From the NCBI GenBank assembly GCA_018261935.1, contig JAGTRP010000001.1, positions 248,001-312,000 on the forward strand: a DNA stretch of 64,000 bases, in the 5' to 3' direction. This DNA is from Rhodocyclaceae bacterium. GTDB taxonomy: Bacteria > Pseudomonadota > Gammaproteobacteria > Burkholderiales > Rhodocyclaceae. The number at the start of each line of letters is the position of its first letter. Position 1 is the stretch's first letter. The notes beneath the pieces were generated by a model. The model did not search any database. It had not been told where the DNA came from and saw only the letters and a list, made by a program, of their open reading frames with translations. Of the stretch, positions 1-8,852 are shown in pieces. The position numbers were made by a program, and so were the translations under genes.

Positions 1-1735
1 TCTCGAACAGCTTGGCCGGAATATGGCGCGCCAGGAGGCGCCGCAGCAGCCATTTTCCCGTTCCGCCCGAGAGCTTCATGGACGGCGGCAGGCGCCAGGC
101 GAATTCGATCAGCCGGTGATCAAGGAAGGGCATGCGCGTTTCGAGGCTAGCCGCCATGCCAGCGCGATCCACCTTGACCAGAATGTCGTCGGGCAGGTAA
201 CTGACGTAGTCCAGGTAGAGCATGGTGTTGAGCAAGCCGTGGCGGCGGAGGAAGTCGCCAGTGTCGGCGAAGACCGTGGGCTTCTCCCTGGCGCCGATGA
301 GCACCTCGGCCGGTCGCCCCCAGTGGGAAACGAGGTCGCGATAGATAGTCACCGGGTCATCGTGCCGAAGCATGCCGGCAAGCTTGTGGGCTTTGGCTCC
401 GACATCCCGCAGGGCGGCATAGCGCCTTGGCATCAAGGGCCGCAGAACCTTGCCAAGGCGGTCCCAGGTGGCTGCGCTAACGCCGCTGACGGCGGACGCG
501 CAGGTCCGGCGTAGGACCCGCGGGAGCCGTGACTGCCGACGATAGATATCTAAGGCATAGGGATAGCGGTCATACCCACCCAGCAATTCGTCTCCGCCAT
601 CCCCCGACAGGGCTACGGTGACGTGCTTGCGGACCAGGCGTGACAGCAGCAGGGTCGGCACTTGCGACGAATCGGCAAAGGGCTCGTCATAGACAGTCGG
701 CAATTGCTCGATGACCGCCAGGGCTTCTTCCGCCGTCACATAGAGTTCGCAGTGCTCGGTCCCCAGATGGGCCGCCACGGCCCGGGCGTAGGGAGCTTCA
801 TCGAAGCCGCTCTCGGCAAAGCCGATGGAAAAGGTGCGGACCGGCATCGAGCTCCTCGCCTGCATGAGGGCGACCACGCAGGAGGAGTCGATCCCGCCGG
901 AAAGGAAGGCACCGAGGGGCACGTCGGACAGCATCTGGCCGGCGACTGCCTGGCCGAGGAGCCTCTCCAGCTCGGCTTCGGCCGCTTCGGCCCCCTCCCG
1001 CCAGGGCGTGGCTAGTCCCTGTTCCGCCGTTTCCCGCAGGGACCAATAGGCGGTTACCCCCGGCTCCCGGTGGGCCGGCGACAATCTCAACAGGGTGCCG
1101 GGCGGCAGCTTGTGGACGCCCTCATGGATGGTGAGGGGTGCCGGCAAATAATTGTGGCGCAGGTAAACCGCCAGGGCATCGCGGTCGATGGATCCCTGCC
1201 AGTCCGGATGGCGGCGCAGCGCCTTCAATTCGGAGGCGAAAACGAAGGACCCACGCAGGTATCCGTAATAGAGCGGCTTCTCCCCCAGCCGGTCGCGGGC
1301 CAGGCAGAGCTCCTGTTCCCGCCGGTCCCATAGGGCGATAGCGAACATGCCGACGCTGCGCCTCAAAGCCACCTCGATGCCCCAGGCGGCAATGGCGGCG
1401 AGCAGCACCTCGGTATCCGAATGGCCACGCCAGGCCAGCACCGCCGACCGGAAATAGGCTGTGCTTTCCAGTTCATCCCGCAGCTCGGGGCAGTTGTAGA
1501 TTTCGCCGTTGAACACCAGGGCATAGCGGCCGCAGGCCGAAAGCATGGGCTGGGCGCCGGCGGCGGTGAGGTCCACGATGGCCAGGCGGCGGTGGCCCAG
1601 GGCCACCGGGCCTTCCTGCCAGCAGCCAGCGGCATCCGGGCCCCGGTGGACAAGGACGTCGGTCATGCGGCGGCAGATGTCGCCGATGCTTTCCCGTGCT
1701 CCCGCCAGATTGACCAGTCCCGCAATACCGCACAT
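1..1735 (-). CDS. asnB: asparagine synthase (glutamine-hydrolysing), C-terminus cut by window edge
   Basis: Transfers glutamine-derived ammonia to a carboxylate through an acyl-adenylate; in polysaccharide clusters such enzymes often amidate uronic acids instead of making asparagine. Translation starts MCGIAG, so Cys2 is the class II amidotransferase N-terminal nucleophile. It continues with VHRGPDAAG and FNGEIYN of the glutaminase domain. The PP-loop SGGIDSS follows near residue 280, then LSGDGGDELLGG. About 578 residues are present, and the family usually has 590-650, so only a short tail lies off the left edge. The ATG at 1733-1735 is 5 nt from the stop of the upstream glycosyltransferase, so it is the last visible member of the minus-strand sugar operon. 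Class assignment is firm; the physiological substrate is inference. Confidence 0.93.
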   Translation of the reverse strand, partial: MCGIAGLVNLAGARESIGDICRRMTDVLVHRGPDAAGCWQEGPVALGHRRLAIVDLTAAGAQPMLSACGRYALVFNGEIYNCPELRDELESTAYFRSAVLAWRGHSDTEVLLAAIAAWGIEVALRRSVGMFAIALWDRREQELCLARDRLGEKPLYYGYLRGSFVFASELKALRRHPDWQGSIDRDALAVYLRHNYLPAPLTIHEGVHKLPPGTLLRLSPAHREPGVTAYWSLRETAEQGLATPWREGAEAAEAELERLLGQAVAGQMLSDVPLGAFLSGGIDSSCVVALMQARSSMPVRTFSIGFAESGFDEAPYARAVAAHLGTEHCELYVTAEEALAVIEQLPTVYDEPFADSSQVPTLLLSRLVRKHVTVALSGDGGDELLGGYDRYPYALDIYRRQSRLPRVLRRTCASAVSGVSAATWDRLGKVLRPLMPRRYAALRDVGAKAHKLAGMLRHDDPVTIYRDLVSHWGRPAEVLIGAREKPTVFADTGDFLRRHGLLNTMLYLDYVSYLPDDILVKVDRAGMAASLETRMPFLDHRLIEFAWRLPPSMKLSGGTGKWLLRRLLARHIPAKLFE

Positions 1736-1740
1736 GGCGG

Positions 1741-2682
1741 CTACTCCCCGGCCAAGGGTTTGAACCCGCGCCAACGGGACAGGGGCCGGCCGGCGGCCCG
1801 ATGCACCCGTCCCATCACCTCGATGATGGTCCGGCCCGGATCGAGGCGGAAACACCGCCCCATGGTCTTCAGCCATTCAAAATGCCGGCGGTTGACTTCG
1901 CAAATCTCTGCCACCTGGAAAAGCAATGTCGCCCTGGCCCGGCGCGCCACTGCCGGCGGCTGGGCCGCGAACAGGGCCTGGTGCTTTTCCAGAAACATTT
2001 CCGTAGACTTTTGGATGGCTTCAGGGCGGGATTTTGCGGTGAAATAGACTCGTGCCAGGGGGGCGCCCTCCAACTGGACGATTGTGCCCCCCTTTGCGGC
2101 GAAGCGCAGCAGCCAGTCGTGATCGGTGCGCCGGAGCAGCCGCGCATCATAGGAGCCGGCGCGCTCGAAAGACGCCTTGCTGGCGAGCATGGTGGTGCCG
2201 GCGCCGACGCCGCATTGGTCGAGGAAGTACCTGAGCCAATCACCGCCTTCGCCCGCAGCAGTCTCGCATATGGTCTCCCGCCGGCCGTTATCCAGGTTGT
2301 AGAGCTCGTAGGGCACCAAGACGACGCAGCATTCTTCCCTCAGGCCGGCCAGGGCCTCGAGCTGCACCCGCAGCTTGCCGGGAAACCACTCGTCATCGGA
2401 ATCGAGGAAGGCAAGCCAGGGATGGGAGGCGGCGCGAAAACAGGTGTTGCGGGCCCCGCCCTCCCCCTGGTTGCGGTCATGGCGCAGGACGCGGATGCGG
2501 GGATCGGACTGGCGGGCCAGGATTTCCGCCGTCCCGTCCTTCGAGCCATCATCGACAATGAGCAGCTCAAAGTCGCCATGGGTCTGGGCCAGGACACTGT
2601 CGATAGCCCTCTGCAGGGTGCCGGCGCAGTTGTAGGCCGGAATAGCCACGGTGACGGCGGGAAGCTGCTTCCTGATAGCCAC
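1741..2682 (-). CDS. family 2 glycosyltransferase
   Basis: A 313-residue GT-A fold transferase, probably adding one sugar to a lipid-linked glycan at the cytoplasmic face of the membrane. The N-terminus VTVAIPAYN begins the GT2 domain. It has IVDDGSKDGT for nucleotide-sugar binding, DSDDEW as the DXD-type metal site, and RTDHDWLLR further down as the catalytic-base region. The reading frame is open further upstream, but that part overlaps the preceding gene. The chosen start is GTG at 2680-2682, just after the upstream TAG at 2685-2687, with an AAAGGGG ribosome site. The gene is packed between another glycosyltransferase and the asparagine synthase. The sugar and linkage cannot be told from sequence. 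Confidence 0.9.
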   Translation of the reverse strand: MAIRKQLPAVTVAIPAYNCAGTLQRAIDSVLAQTHGDFELLIVDDGSKDGTAEILARQSDPRIRVLRHDRNQGEGGARNTCFRAASHPWLAFLDSDDEWFPGKLRVQLEALAGLREECCVVLVPYELYNLDNGRRETICETAAGEGGDWLRYFLDQCGVGAGTTMLASKASFERAGSYDARLLRRTDHDWLLRFAAKGGTIVQLEGAPLARVYFTAKSRPEAIQKSTEMFLEKHQALFAAQPPAVARRARATLLFQVAEICEVNRRHFEWLKTMGRCFRLDPGRTIIEVMGRVHRAAGRPLSRWRGFKPLAGE

Positions 2683-2684
2683 GT

Positions 2685-3791
2685 CTACCCCTTTCCCAGC
2701 CTGTCCAGGACGGCATCCCACATTGCCAGGATCTTGCCGGTCTCGAAGCGGGCGGCGCCCTCCCGGGCTTCCGCTCCCATGGCGGTCCGGCGCTCTGGGT
2801 CGGAAGCCAGACTCAGGAGGGCGTCGGCGATGGCCGCGATGTCGTCCACCGGTACCAGCAGGCCGTCCTGCCCCGGCCTGACGATATCGGCCGGACCGCA
2901 GCGGCAGTCCGTCGCCACCACCGGCAAGCCGACTGCCATGGCCTCGCACAGGGAATTGGGGAATCCCTCGTTGCGCGAGGTCAGGACAAAGAGATGAGCT
3001 TCGGCGAGCCGTGCTTCGGCCTCGTCTGTCGAGCCGGGAAGGAAGGCACGCCCCGCCAGTCCCGCCTCGGCGATGATGCTTTCGAGATGGTCCCGCTCGG
3101 CCCCTTCACCGTGGATCACTAGGACCCACTGGGGCAGCCGGGAATGTATCCGGGCCCATGCTCTCAGTAGCATCTCATAGCCCTTGACCGGGTCGAGCCG
3201 GCCCAGGGCGACCATCTTGTAGCGGCCGTCGGCGCCCGGCACCCCGGGAGCGGCGCGGGACGTCACCGGGCGGATGGGATTGGGGATAACGCTGGTCCGC
3301 CGCCGCTGGCCGGCCCCGAGGACCGCCCGGGCGGCGTCGGACTGGACGACGATGGCGTCGGCGCGGCGCAGCGCCAGTCGGTGGATGGTGCGCTTCAGCT
3401 TCCCCATTTCGCGCTCGGTGAATAGGGGGTCCGACTGCTCTCGGGAAATGGCCTTGGCTCTCAGGCCGGCCACCGCCAACGGGGCCAGGGCCATGCACGG
3501 GCTGCCGAAACCGATGACCACATCGCAGTCGGCGGATTGAATGAAACGGCGCACCTTGCCGATTCTGTGCCGGAAATAGACCAACATCTCCCAGAAGCCG
3601 CGGCTCGGCCCGGAAACGCCCAGATGATGCAGGGACACCCGCCTGTCCAGTTCGAAATAGGGGCGGTGGGGGCCATCCAGGGTAAGGATCGAGACGGCGT
3701 GGCCCGCCTCGGCCCATCGCCCCGCCAGGAAGCAGGCCATCCGCTCCCCCCCACCCATCTGTAATCCACCGATCAGTATGAGGATGTTCAT
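2685..3791 (-). CDS. family 4 (group 1) glycosyltransferase
   Basis: A 368-residue retaining GT-B glycosyltransferase. The N-terminal domain begins MNILILIGGLQMGGGERM, the acceptor-side glycine-rich loop of GT4 enzymes. The C-terminal domain has LGRLDPVKG and, near residue 285, SRNEGFPNSLCEAMA, which carries the E-x7-E motif for the nucleotide sugar. The start ATG at 3789-3791 overlaps the stop of the upstream glycosyltransferase by 4 nt (ATGA), which shows translational coupling. The frame is open beyond this ATG, but that would overlap the neighbour by hundreds of bases. Likely a step in building the cluster polysaccharide; donor and acceptor unknown. Confidence 0.92.
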   Translation of the reverse strand: MNILILIGGLQMGGGERMACFLAGRWAEAGHAVSILTLDGPHRPYFELDRRVSLHHLGVSGPSRGFWEMLVYFRHRIGKVRRFIQSADCDVVIGFGSPCMALAPLAVAGLRAKAISREQSDPLFTEREMGKLKRTIHRLALRRADAIVVQSDAARAVLGAGQRRRTSVIPNPIRPVTSRAAPGVPGADGRYKMVALGRLDPVKGYEMLLRAWARIHSRLPQWVLVIHGEGAERDHLESIIAEAGLAGRAFLPGSTDEAEARLAEAHLFVLTSRNEGFPNSLCEAMAVGLPVVATDCRCGPADIVRPGQDGLLVPVDDIAAIADALLSLASDPERRTAMGAEAREGAARFETGKILAMWDAVLDRLGKG

Positions 3792-4828
3792 GGCTTCGAT
3801 TTCAGCTGGCGGCCGAGGTAGTGGCGCAGGAGGCTGCCGCAGGCCCGGGCGGCGACGCCGGGGGCGAGGCCGAAGGCTTGCCGGACCAGGAACACGCTGT
3901 AGGCATTGGGAGGCCGGACAAAGGCGCCGTCGGCAAGCACGGTGGCGACCGCCTCGGCCCGCACGCACCGCCTTTCTTGGCGCCCGAGATCGGCCTGTCG
4001 AATGTAGCTCTCGGCTAGGAGCAGCAGCTGGCTTCGCAACTGGCTGGCCGGGGGAGCATCCGGGTGCGCTGTCCCGGCCAGCATCCGCCGCAGGTGGGGC
4101 AAGACCGCCGGGGGCACCGCCGGGGTGAGGAACGGGGCGGATTCCCGCTCGCATACCCGGTGGGCCCAGTTCTCCTGTTCCCCCCGCCTAGCTGCAGAAG
4201 CGCTTTGGCCGTGCAGCCGGTAATCGAGCAGGGGCTCCGCCAGGTTGGCACCGCGGCAGTGCCGCAGGAGGCGGGGCCAGAATTCGTAATCCTGGGCGAC
4301 CGGCCAGGCCGGATCGTAGCGCAGCCCGTGCCTGTGCAGCACTTCGGCCCGCATCATGGCGCTGGGGTGGGCCAGGGGCGGCCCGAACAGGAGGCGCCAG
4401 CGCATGGCCGCGTCGCTTCCCGGGTGACGGGCGATGCCAAGGAATTTTCCGTCGTCGTCGATCAGTCGGCAGGCGGCGCCAAGGACCCCCACCTCCGGCC
4501 GGCTTTCCATGAAGCGTACCTGTTCCTCGAAGCGCCTGAGGTGGCAGATGTCATCGGCGTCCATCCGCGCGATGTAGCGTCCCCGGGCGCAATCGAGTCC
4601 GCTATTGAGGGACCTTGCCAGCCCCAGGCGCTCAGAATTCCTGATGACCCGCAGGCGGAGATCCGGACATTGGTCGAGTAGCTGCCCGGTGGCATCGCTG
4701 GAGCCGTCGTCAATGACCAGAATTTCCAGGTCTGCGCAGGTCTGGGCCCGAATGCTGGCCAGGGCGGCGCCGAGATGGCGCTCGCCGTTGTGGACCGCCA
4801 TCACTACCGAAACCAGAGGAGCGGTCAT
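3788..4828 (-). CDS. family 2 glycosyltransferase
   Basis: A 346-residue GT2 enzyme. It opens VSVVMAVHNGERHL, has VIDDGSSDAT and the metal-binding RMDADDICH near residue 95, and WPVAQDYEFWPRLL near 200 as the acceptor/catalytic segment. The C-terminal 130 residues are helical, arginine-rich and not recognisable. The start is the ATG at 4826-4828, which overlaps the upstream stop (ATGA at 4825-4828). The downstream gene starts inside this gene's stop in the same way. These 4-nt overlaps imply one transcript. It probably adds a sugar in the repeat unit; specificity is unknown. Confidence 0.91.
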   Translation of the reverse strand: MTAPLVSVVMAVHNGERHLGAALASIRAQTCADLEILVIDDGSSDATGQLLDQCPDLRLRVIRNSERLGLARSLNSGLDCARGRYIARMDADDICHLRRFEEQVRFMESRPEVGVLGAACRLIDDDGKFLGIARHPGSDAAMRWRLLFGPPLAHPSAMMRAEVLHRHGLRYDPAWPVAQDYEFWPRLLRHCRGANLAEPLLDYRLHGQSASAARRGEQENWAHRVCERESAPFLTPAVPPAVLPHLRRMLAGTAHPDAPPASQLRSQLLLLAESYIRQADLGRQERRCVRAEAVATVLADGAFVRPPNAYSVFLVRQAFGLAPGVAARACGSLLRHYLGRQLKSKP

Positions 4829-5994
4829 GGTGTCCTCATCCCCGGAACGCCCGCCGCTGCCGCCGAAAGCATTTCCAACTCCAGGAGGAGGATGCGTTCG
4901 ATGGACAGGGTAGCTTCCACCTGGCGCCTTGCCGCCGTGCCCAGCCGCCGACGCAGGTTCGGGTCGCCTGCGACCCGGGCGATGGCTGCCTTGAGAGCGG
5001 CGGCGTCGGTCCCAGCGGCTAGCCAGCCGGTCTGTCCATGCTCTATGGCTTCCCGGATGCCTGGCACGTCGGTGCCGATGACTGGCAAACCAGCCGCCAT
5101 GCCTTCGATCAGGGCCTTGGGATGCCCCTCGTAGAGAGAAGTCAGGGCAAAAAGATGGCAGGAGGCCAGGATGCCCGGAATTTCCCGGTAGGGCCGGCGC
5201 CCCAGGAAGAGGGCCCGGCAGCCGAGTTCGCGGGCCAGGGCTTCCAGTTTTATGCGATCGGGACCGTCGCCGACCAACACGATATCCATGCCCAGCTCGG
5301 CGACCGCCCGAATCAGCGCTTCCAGGTTCTTCTCCTCCGACAGGCGGCCGACGAAGGCCAGGCAGCCGGCCTGGCCTTCGTAGCGTTCTGGCGGCGTGAA
5401 CCAGTCCAGGACCACATAGTTGGGGATGACGCGGACCCGCTCCGACCGGATGCCATAGCCCAGGACCCGCTGGCGCATAGCCTCGGTGGTGACCACCACC
5501 TGGTCGGCGGCGGTGAACAGGCGACGCTCCGCCTTGGTCTCCTCCTGGGACCGCGGGCTGCCCGGGCCGAATTTCTGTTCCCCCACGAAGGAAATGAGAT
5601 AGCCGCAGCGGGCCACGAAACGGCCATCCAGCCGGGTCGCCACCCGCCTGGCCAGATCTCCGCCATGGCTCTGGTTGGTCTTTACCACCAGTTGCCCTCG
5701 CACGGAGCGTAGCGCCCAGCGGGTCAGGTAGGTCTCGTAGAAGGGCCGGGGCAAACGCCAGCGGTTGCAGACCACACGGATTTCGGGAAAGCGGCGGGAC
5801 AACCTGGCATCCGCGCTTCCGCCATAGGTAACGATGGACACCGAGGCGCAGTGGGCGGCCAGGCGTCGGTAAATTTCCACTTCCCGGTCGAGCATGCCAA
5901 GCCGGTCCCACTCGGCAAGTGACATGCCGGCGGTCATGAACATCACCAGGTGGACCTGAGAGAGGTCAGTCGGATTGTCTTGCGGCGATCGCAT
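4825..5994 (-). CDS. family 4 (group 1) glycosyltransferase
   Basis: A 389-residue GT-B transferase. The C-terminal half has the GT4 signature: FVGRLSEEKNLEALIRAV near 215-232, LVGDGPDR, and SLYEGHPKALIEGMAAGLP near 300 with the E-x7-E pair. The N-terminal half is less typical, with SLAEWDRLGMLDREV replacing the usual glycine-rich opening. The annotated ATG at 5992-5994 overlaps the 3' end of the upstream methyltransferase by 29 nt and its GAGG is only 2 nt away. A start near LVMFMTAGM about 17 codons in is a fair alternative. Sugar specificity cannot be inferred. Confidence 0.9.
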   Translation of the reverse strand: MRSPQDNPTDLSQVHLVMFMTAGMSLAEWDRLGMLDREVEIYRRLAAHCASVSIVTYGGSADARLSRRFPEIRVVCNRWRLPRPFYETYLTRWALRSVRGQLVVKTNQSHGGDLARRVATRLDGRFVARCGYLISFVGEQKFGPGSPRSQEETKAERRLFTAADQVVVTTEAMRQRVLGYGIRSERVRVIPNYVVLDWFTPPERYEGQAGCLAFVGRLSEEKNLEALIRAVAELGMDIVLVGDGPDRIKLEALARELGCRALFLGRRPYREIPGILASCHLFALTSLYEGHPKALIEGMAAGLPVIGTDVPGIREAIEHGQTGWLAAGTDAAALKAAIARVAGDPNLRRRLGTAARRQVEATLSIERILLLELEMLSAAAAGVPGMRTP

Positions 5995-6802
5995 AGCCTC
6001 TTTGCTCGCTTACCTGGATTCTTTCCATGGCATAGGGAAAGGAGCATTCGATTTGGTCCACTGCCTGGACCACCCCAGGGAAAAGGCCAGGAGTCACATC
6101 GTCAAAGACGATGATATCGCCTTGGCGCTGACGTGCCGCCACGAAACGGAATTCGGCCATGACATCCTCGAAGGTGTGTTGGGCATCTAAGTAGGCGGCG
6201 TGCACACGGCTCAGGCCAAGCTGCCCCAGCATCTCCCGCGTATCGCCCTCGGCGAACACGATGCGCGCCAGCAGCGTCTCCTGGTCCGCCAGGAGCTCCC
6301 GGCGAGTCTTCGGTCCCTCCAAATCGTCGATACAGTTCCAGTACATGGCCACATCATGGGGCAGGACATCGATGGTGAGGATATGACCGGGGACACCGGC
6401 ATCGGCCAGGGCCTTCGCCATACAAAGGGCGGAAAAGCCGCGGGCGGTACCGGTCTCGAGGATCAGGGCCCCTTCGCCAGTGGGCAGGCGATTTTGGGGA
6501 AAATGGCGCCGTAATACAGAATAAAGCACCCTACCGTGGGAAAAATTAAGAGCGCTGTCCTTGATCACGGTCTGGGTGTGCAGGGCCAGGCTGTGCATCC
6601 AGGCGCGGTCGATGACGAAGCCCGCGGCGGCCTCCAGCGCGTCAATCTCCGGGTACACCGCAGCACAGGCCTGACTGTGAAGCCGGAGGTAAGTCTCAGC
6701 GTCGGCACGGGGCTGCCGCCCCAGGGGGAAGTCCCGCCAGGGATTCGGGCAGTCCCGGCGGCCAAGGGGGCCGACTAAGCGCGAGATCAATCTGGATAAC
6801 AA
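5966..6802 (-). CDS. class I SAM-dependent methyltransferase (Methyltransf_24-like)
   Basis: A 278-residue protein with the SAM-binding motif I ILETGTARGFSALCMAKAL near 112-130. It also has ILTIDVLPH (acidic residue of motif II) and AYLDAQHTFEDVMAEF, the YIDgdHty-type motif of the family that includes O-methyltransferases in glycan and cephalosporin pathways. The start is TTG at 6800-6802 with AGAGGA about 7 nt upstream; no better ATG lies near. It sits among glycosyltransferases, so methylation of a sugar hydroxyl or of a chain end is the likely role. The first 60 residues are not recognised. The domain call is firm and the substrate is inferred. Confidence 0.85.
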   Translation of the reverse strand: MLSRLISRLVGPLGRRDCPNPWRDFPLGRQPRADAETYLRLHSQACAAVYPEIDALEAAAGFVIDRAWMHSLALHTQTVIKDSALNFSHGRVLYSVLRRHFPQNRLPTGEGALILETGTARGFSALCMAKALADAGVPGHILTIDVLPHDVAMYWNCIDDLEGPKTRRELLADQETLLARIVFAEGDTREMLGQLGLSRVHAAYLDAQHTFEDVMAEFRFVAARQRQGDIIVFDDVTPGLFPGVVQAVDQIECSFPYAMERIQVSEQRGYAIAARQSD

Positions 6803-6835
6803 GGACTATTCCTCTTTGCTTGCCAATTTCATAAT

Positions 6836-8821
6836 TCAGAGTCTGCCGCCAGCCAAGTGAAAACACTCCCCATAACGTCGGGCCACCTCGTCCAGATCCG
6901 GGGCAAGGACAAGCCGGCAAAATGCCGGATAGTCTGCCACGATGGCATCGATCAAGGCCGGTATCTCCTCCCGCCGGTCAAAACCCAGGCCCCCGAAACC
7001 CACCAACTCGGGATGGCCGCCCCGGTTCAGGTAGATTGCCGGTAGGCCGCAGGACAGGCCCTCGATCAGAGCATTGGAGCAGGGATCATTGTCGCTCGCG
7101 GCAATGTATATGTCATTGGACCGGAGAATTTCGGCCAACTGACGGGAGTCCACCGGCTCCACCACCCGGATGTTCCGCAAGGGCTCTGAAACTCGGCCGA
7201 CAAAGGTATAGTCGAATCGACTCCAATCCAGATGGTCGTCGAGCCACTTGTAGATGGGACCGCCTTTGCGGGGATTGTCGGACCAACTGGTGGAAATGAG
7301 CTTCCATTTGCGGCCCCCCTCCCTGCTCTTCGGCGACGCCGGATGGAAAATCGCGGAATCAGCCGCATTATGGATGAGAACCGGATTGACTGGCCGGAAG
7401 CCGAGCTCAAGGGTTGCCAGCAGACTCCATTCAGACTGAATGACCGATACGGCGGCGATGCGCTGGTTGATGCGGAAAATCTCCTGGTCCAGTTCGATGT
7501 CCTTGCCGCGGATCAGGACCGTCGGCCCGTCGATCCGGTGCACATAGCGCTTGCCGGCCAAGGTACCGCGCGCAATCAGCTTGGAATGAAAGGAATTGAG
7601 CAGGACGATGCCGCATCCGGCGTCCTTGCTGAAACGCACCCGCCAGCCCTGGCGGGGCAGCGCCGATGACAAGGCGGTAAGGAACTGGTTGCCCCCTCCC
7701 CAGGGCCCGCGACGGGGGGTATAGTCGAAGCAAATAGGTTGTCCGAAGCTGCGCGCCAGCAGGCGGCGCCAGCCGCTTGTTGGCGATGCCGGCGTCAGAG
7801 GACGAAAGTTGGTGACCCCTGGCGCCAACTTGCCGGGGAGGTTCTCGTAGACCTGGCGCCAAAGAGCGGAGACTGCCTCAGGACGGCGTGCCTGGGCCTT
7901 GGCGGCCGCGACGGCCACGTAGGCATGGAGGGTTCCCGCCTCCATATCCGACTCGACCATACTTGCCGCCTGCGACAGACTGCGGAACAGTTGCCCGGCC
8001 TCGAGCAGGTCCGGCGCCTGGCCGACTGGGGAAGAAATGATTCTAGTCCCCGCTGCTGCACACTCCAGGACGGCCTTCGGCCCCCCTTCCAGACGGGAAG
8101 CCACGATGTATAGATCAATCGCGTTGTACAGCTGGTTGATGGTGGCGTGGTCTAGGGTATTCTCTTTGATGTCATCGGCCGCGCCGCACTCGACGCCGAC
8201 GAAGGTGAACGGAATGCCGGCCGCGGTCAGCTGCCGCTTCAGCCACATGCGGCGTGGCCCCGCCAAGACAACATGAAGCCGGCGGCCGGATGCCTGAAGC
8301 TTGCGCACGATTTCCAGAAAGATGTCCGGTCCCTTGACCAGCTTGGGACTTGCCAAATCCCGACCCTCGGTGTCCCGCTGGAAACTGCCGATCAAATAAT
8401 CCGACTCGGACAGTCCGAGACGTGCCCGCAGTTCTTGGCGCTGAGCGGCGGACAGTGGCTTGAACACAGAGGTGTCCACAGCATAGGGAATGTAGGCCGT
8501 CGGCAATCCGAGGAGCGACAACAGATACTCGGCGCGACGGCTGGGCGCGATCCAGCAGTCAATGTAGGGAGCAACCTTAAGGTAATCGGGCTGGCCTAGC
8601 ATCGCCCGGACATCGTGTGAAACATGGGCAACCACCCGGCGGGTGCGGAGCAACTCGACGGGGATGGCTAACAGTGCGCGCCAGTTGACGGTATGGATGA
8701 CTTCGGCCTCTTCCGAACCATCGACAAAATTCGCAAACGGGGACAACGCTCGTCTAGTGAGAGCGTAGTCATCATCGGTCGCCCAACCGACATGATCACG
8801 GCCGCAAAGAAATACTCTCAT
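6836..8821 (-). CDS. tandem two-domain family 4 glycosyltransferase
   Basis: A 661-residue protein holding two GT-B units in one chain. The first (about 1-340) has VAHVSHDVRAM, AYIPYAVDTSVF, FQRDTEGRD and SRLEGGPKAVLECAAAG with its E-x7-E. The second (about 370-661) opens RRGPWGGGNQFLTAL and has VLIHNAADSAIF, LISTSWSDNPRKGG and DNDPCSNALIEGLSCGLP, where Asp replaces the first Glu. The ATG at 8819-8821 was chosen because the open frame above it runs into the upstream gene. GAGGATG precedes it. Such fusions can catalyse two successive additions; whether both halves are active cannot be judged here. Confidence 0.88.
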   Translation of the reverse strand: MRVFLCGRDHVGWATDDDYALTRRALSPFANFVDGSEEAEVIHTVNWRALLAIPVELLRTRRVVAHVSHDVRAMLGQPDYLKVAPYIDCWIAPSRRAEYLLSLLGLPTAYIPYAVDTSVFKPLSAAQRQELRARLGLSESDYLIGSFQRDTEGRDLASPKLVKGPDIFLEIVRKLQASGRRLHVVLAGPRRMWLKRQLTAAGIPFTFVGVECGAADDIKENTLDHATINQLYNAIDLYIVASRLEGGPKAVLECAAAGTRIISSPVGQAPDLLEAGQLFRSLSQAASMVESDMEAGTLHAYVAVAAAKAQARRPEAVSALWRQVYENLPGKLAPGVTNFRPLTPASPTSGWRRLLARSFGQPICFDYTPRRGPWGGGNQFLTALSSALPRQGWRVRFSKDAGCGIVLLNSFHSKLIARGTLAGKRYVHRIDGPTVLIRGKDIELDQEIFRINQRIAAVSVIQSEWSLLATLELGFRPVNPVLIHNAADSAIFHPASPKSREGGRKWKLISTSWSDNPRKGGPIYKWLDDHLDWSRFDYTFVGRVSEPLRNIRVVEPVDSRQLAEILRSNDIYIAASDNDPCSNALIEGLSCGLPAIYLNRGGHPELVGFGGLGFDRREEIPALIDAIVADYPAFCRLVLAPDLDEVARRYGECFHLAGGRL

Positions 8822-8852
8822 TCCCGCCACATCCTCTGGGCTCCCCGATGGC

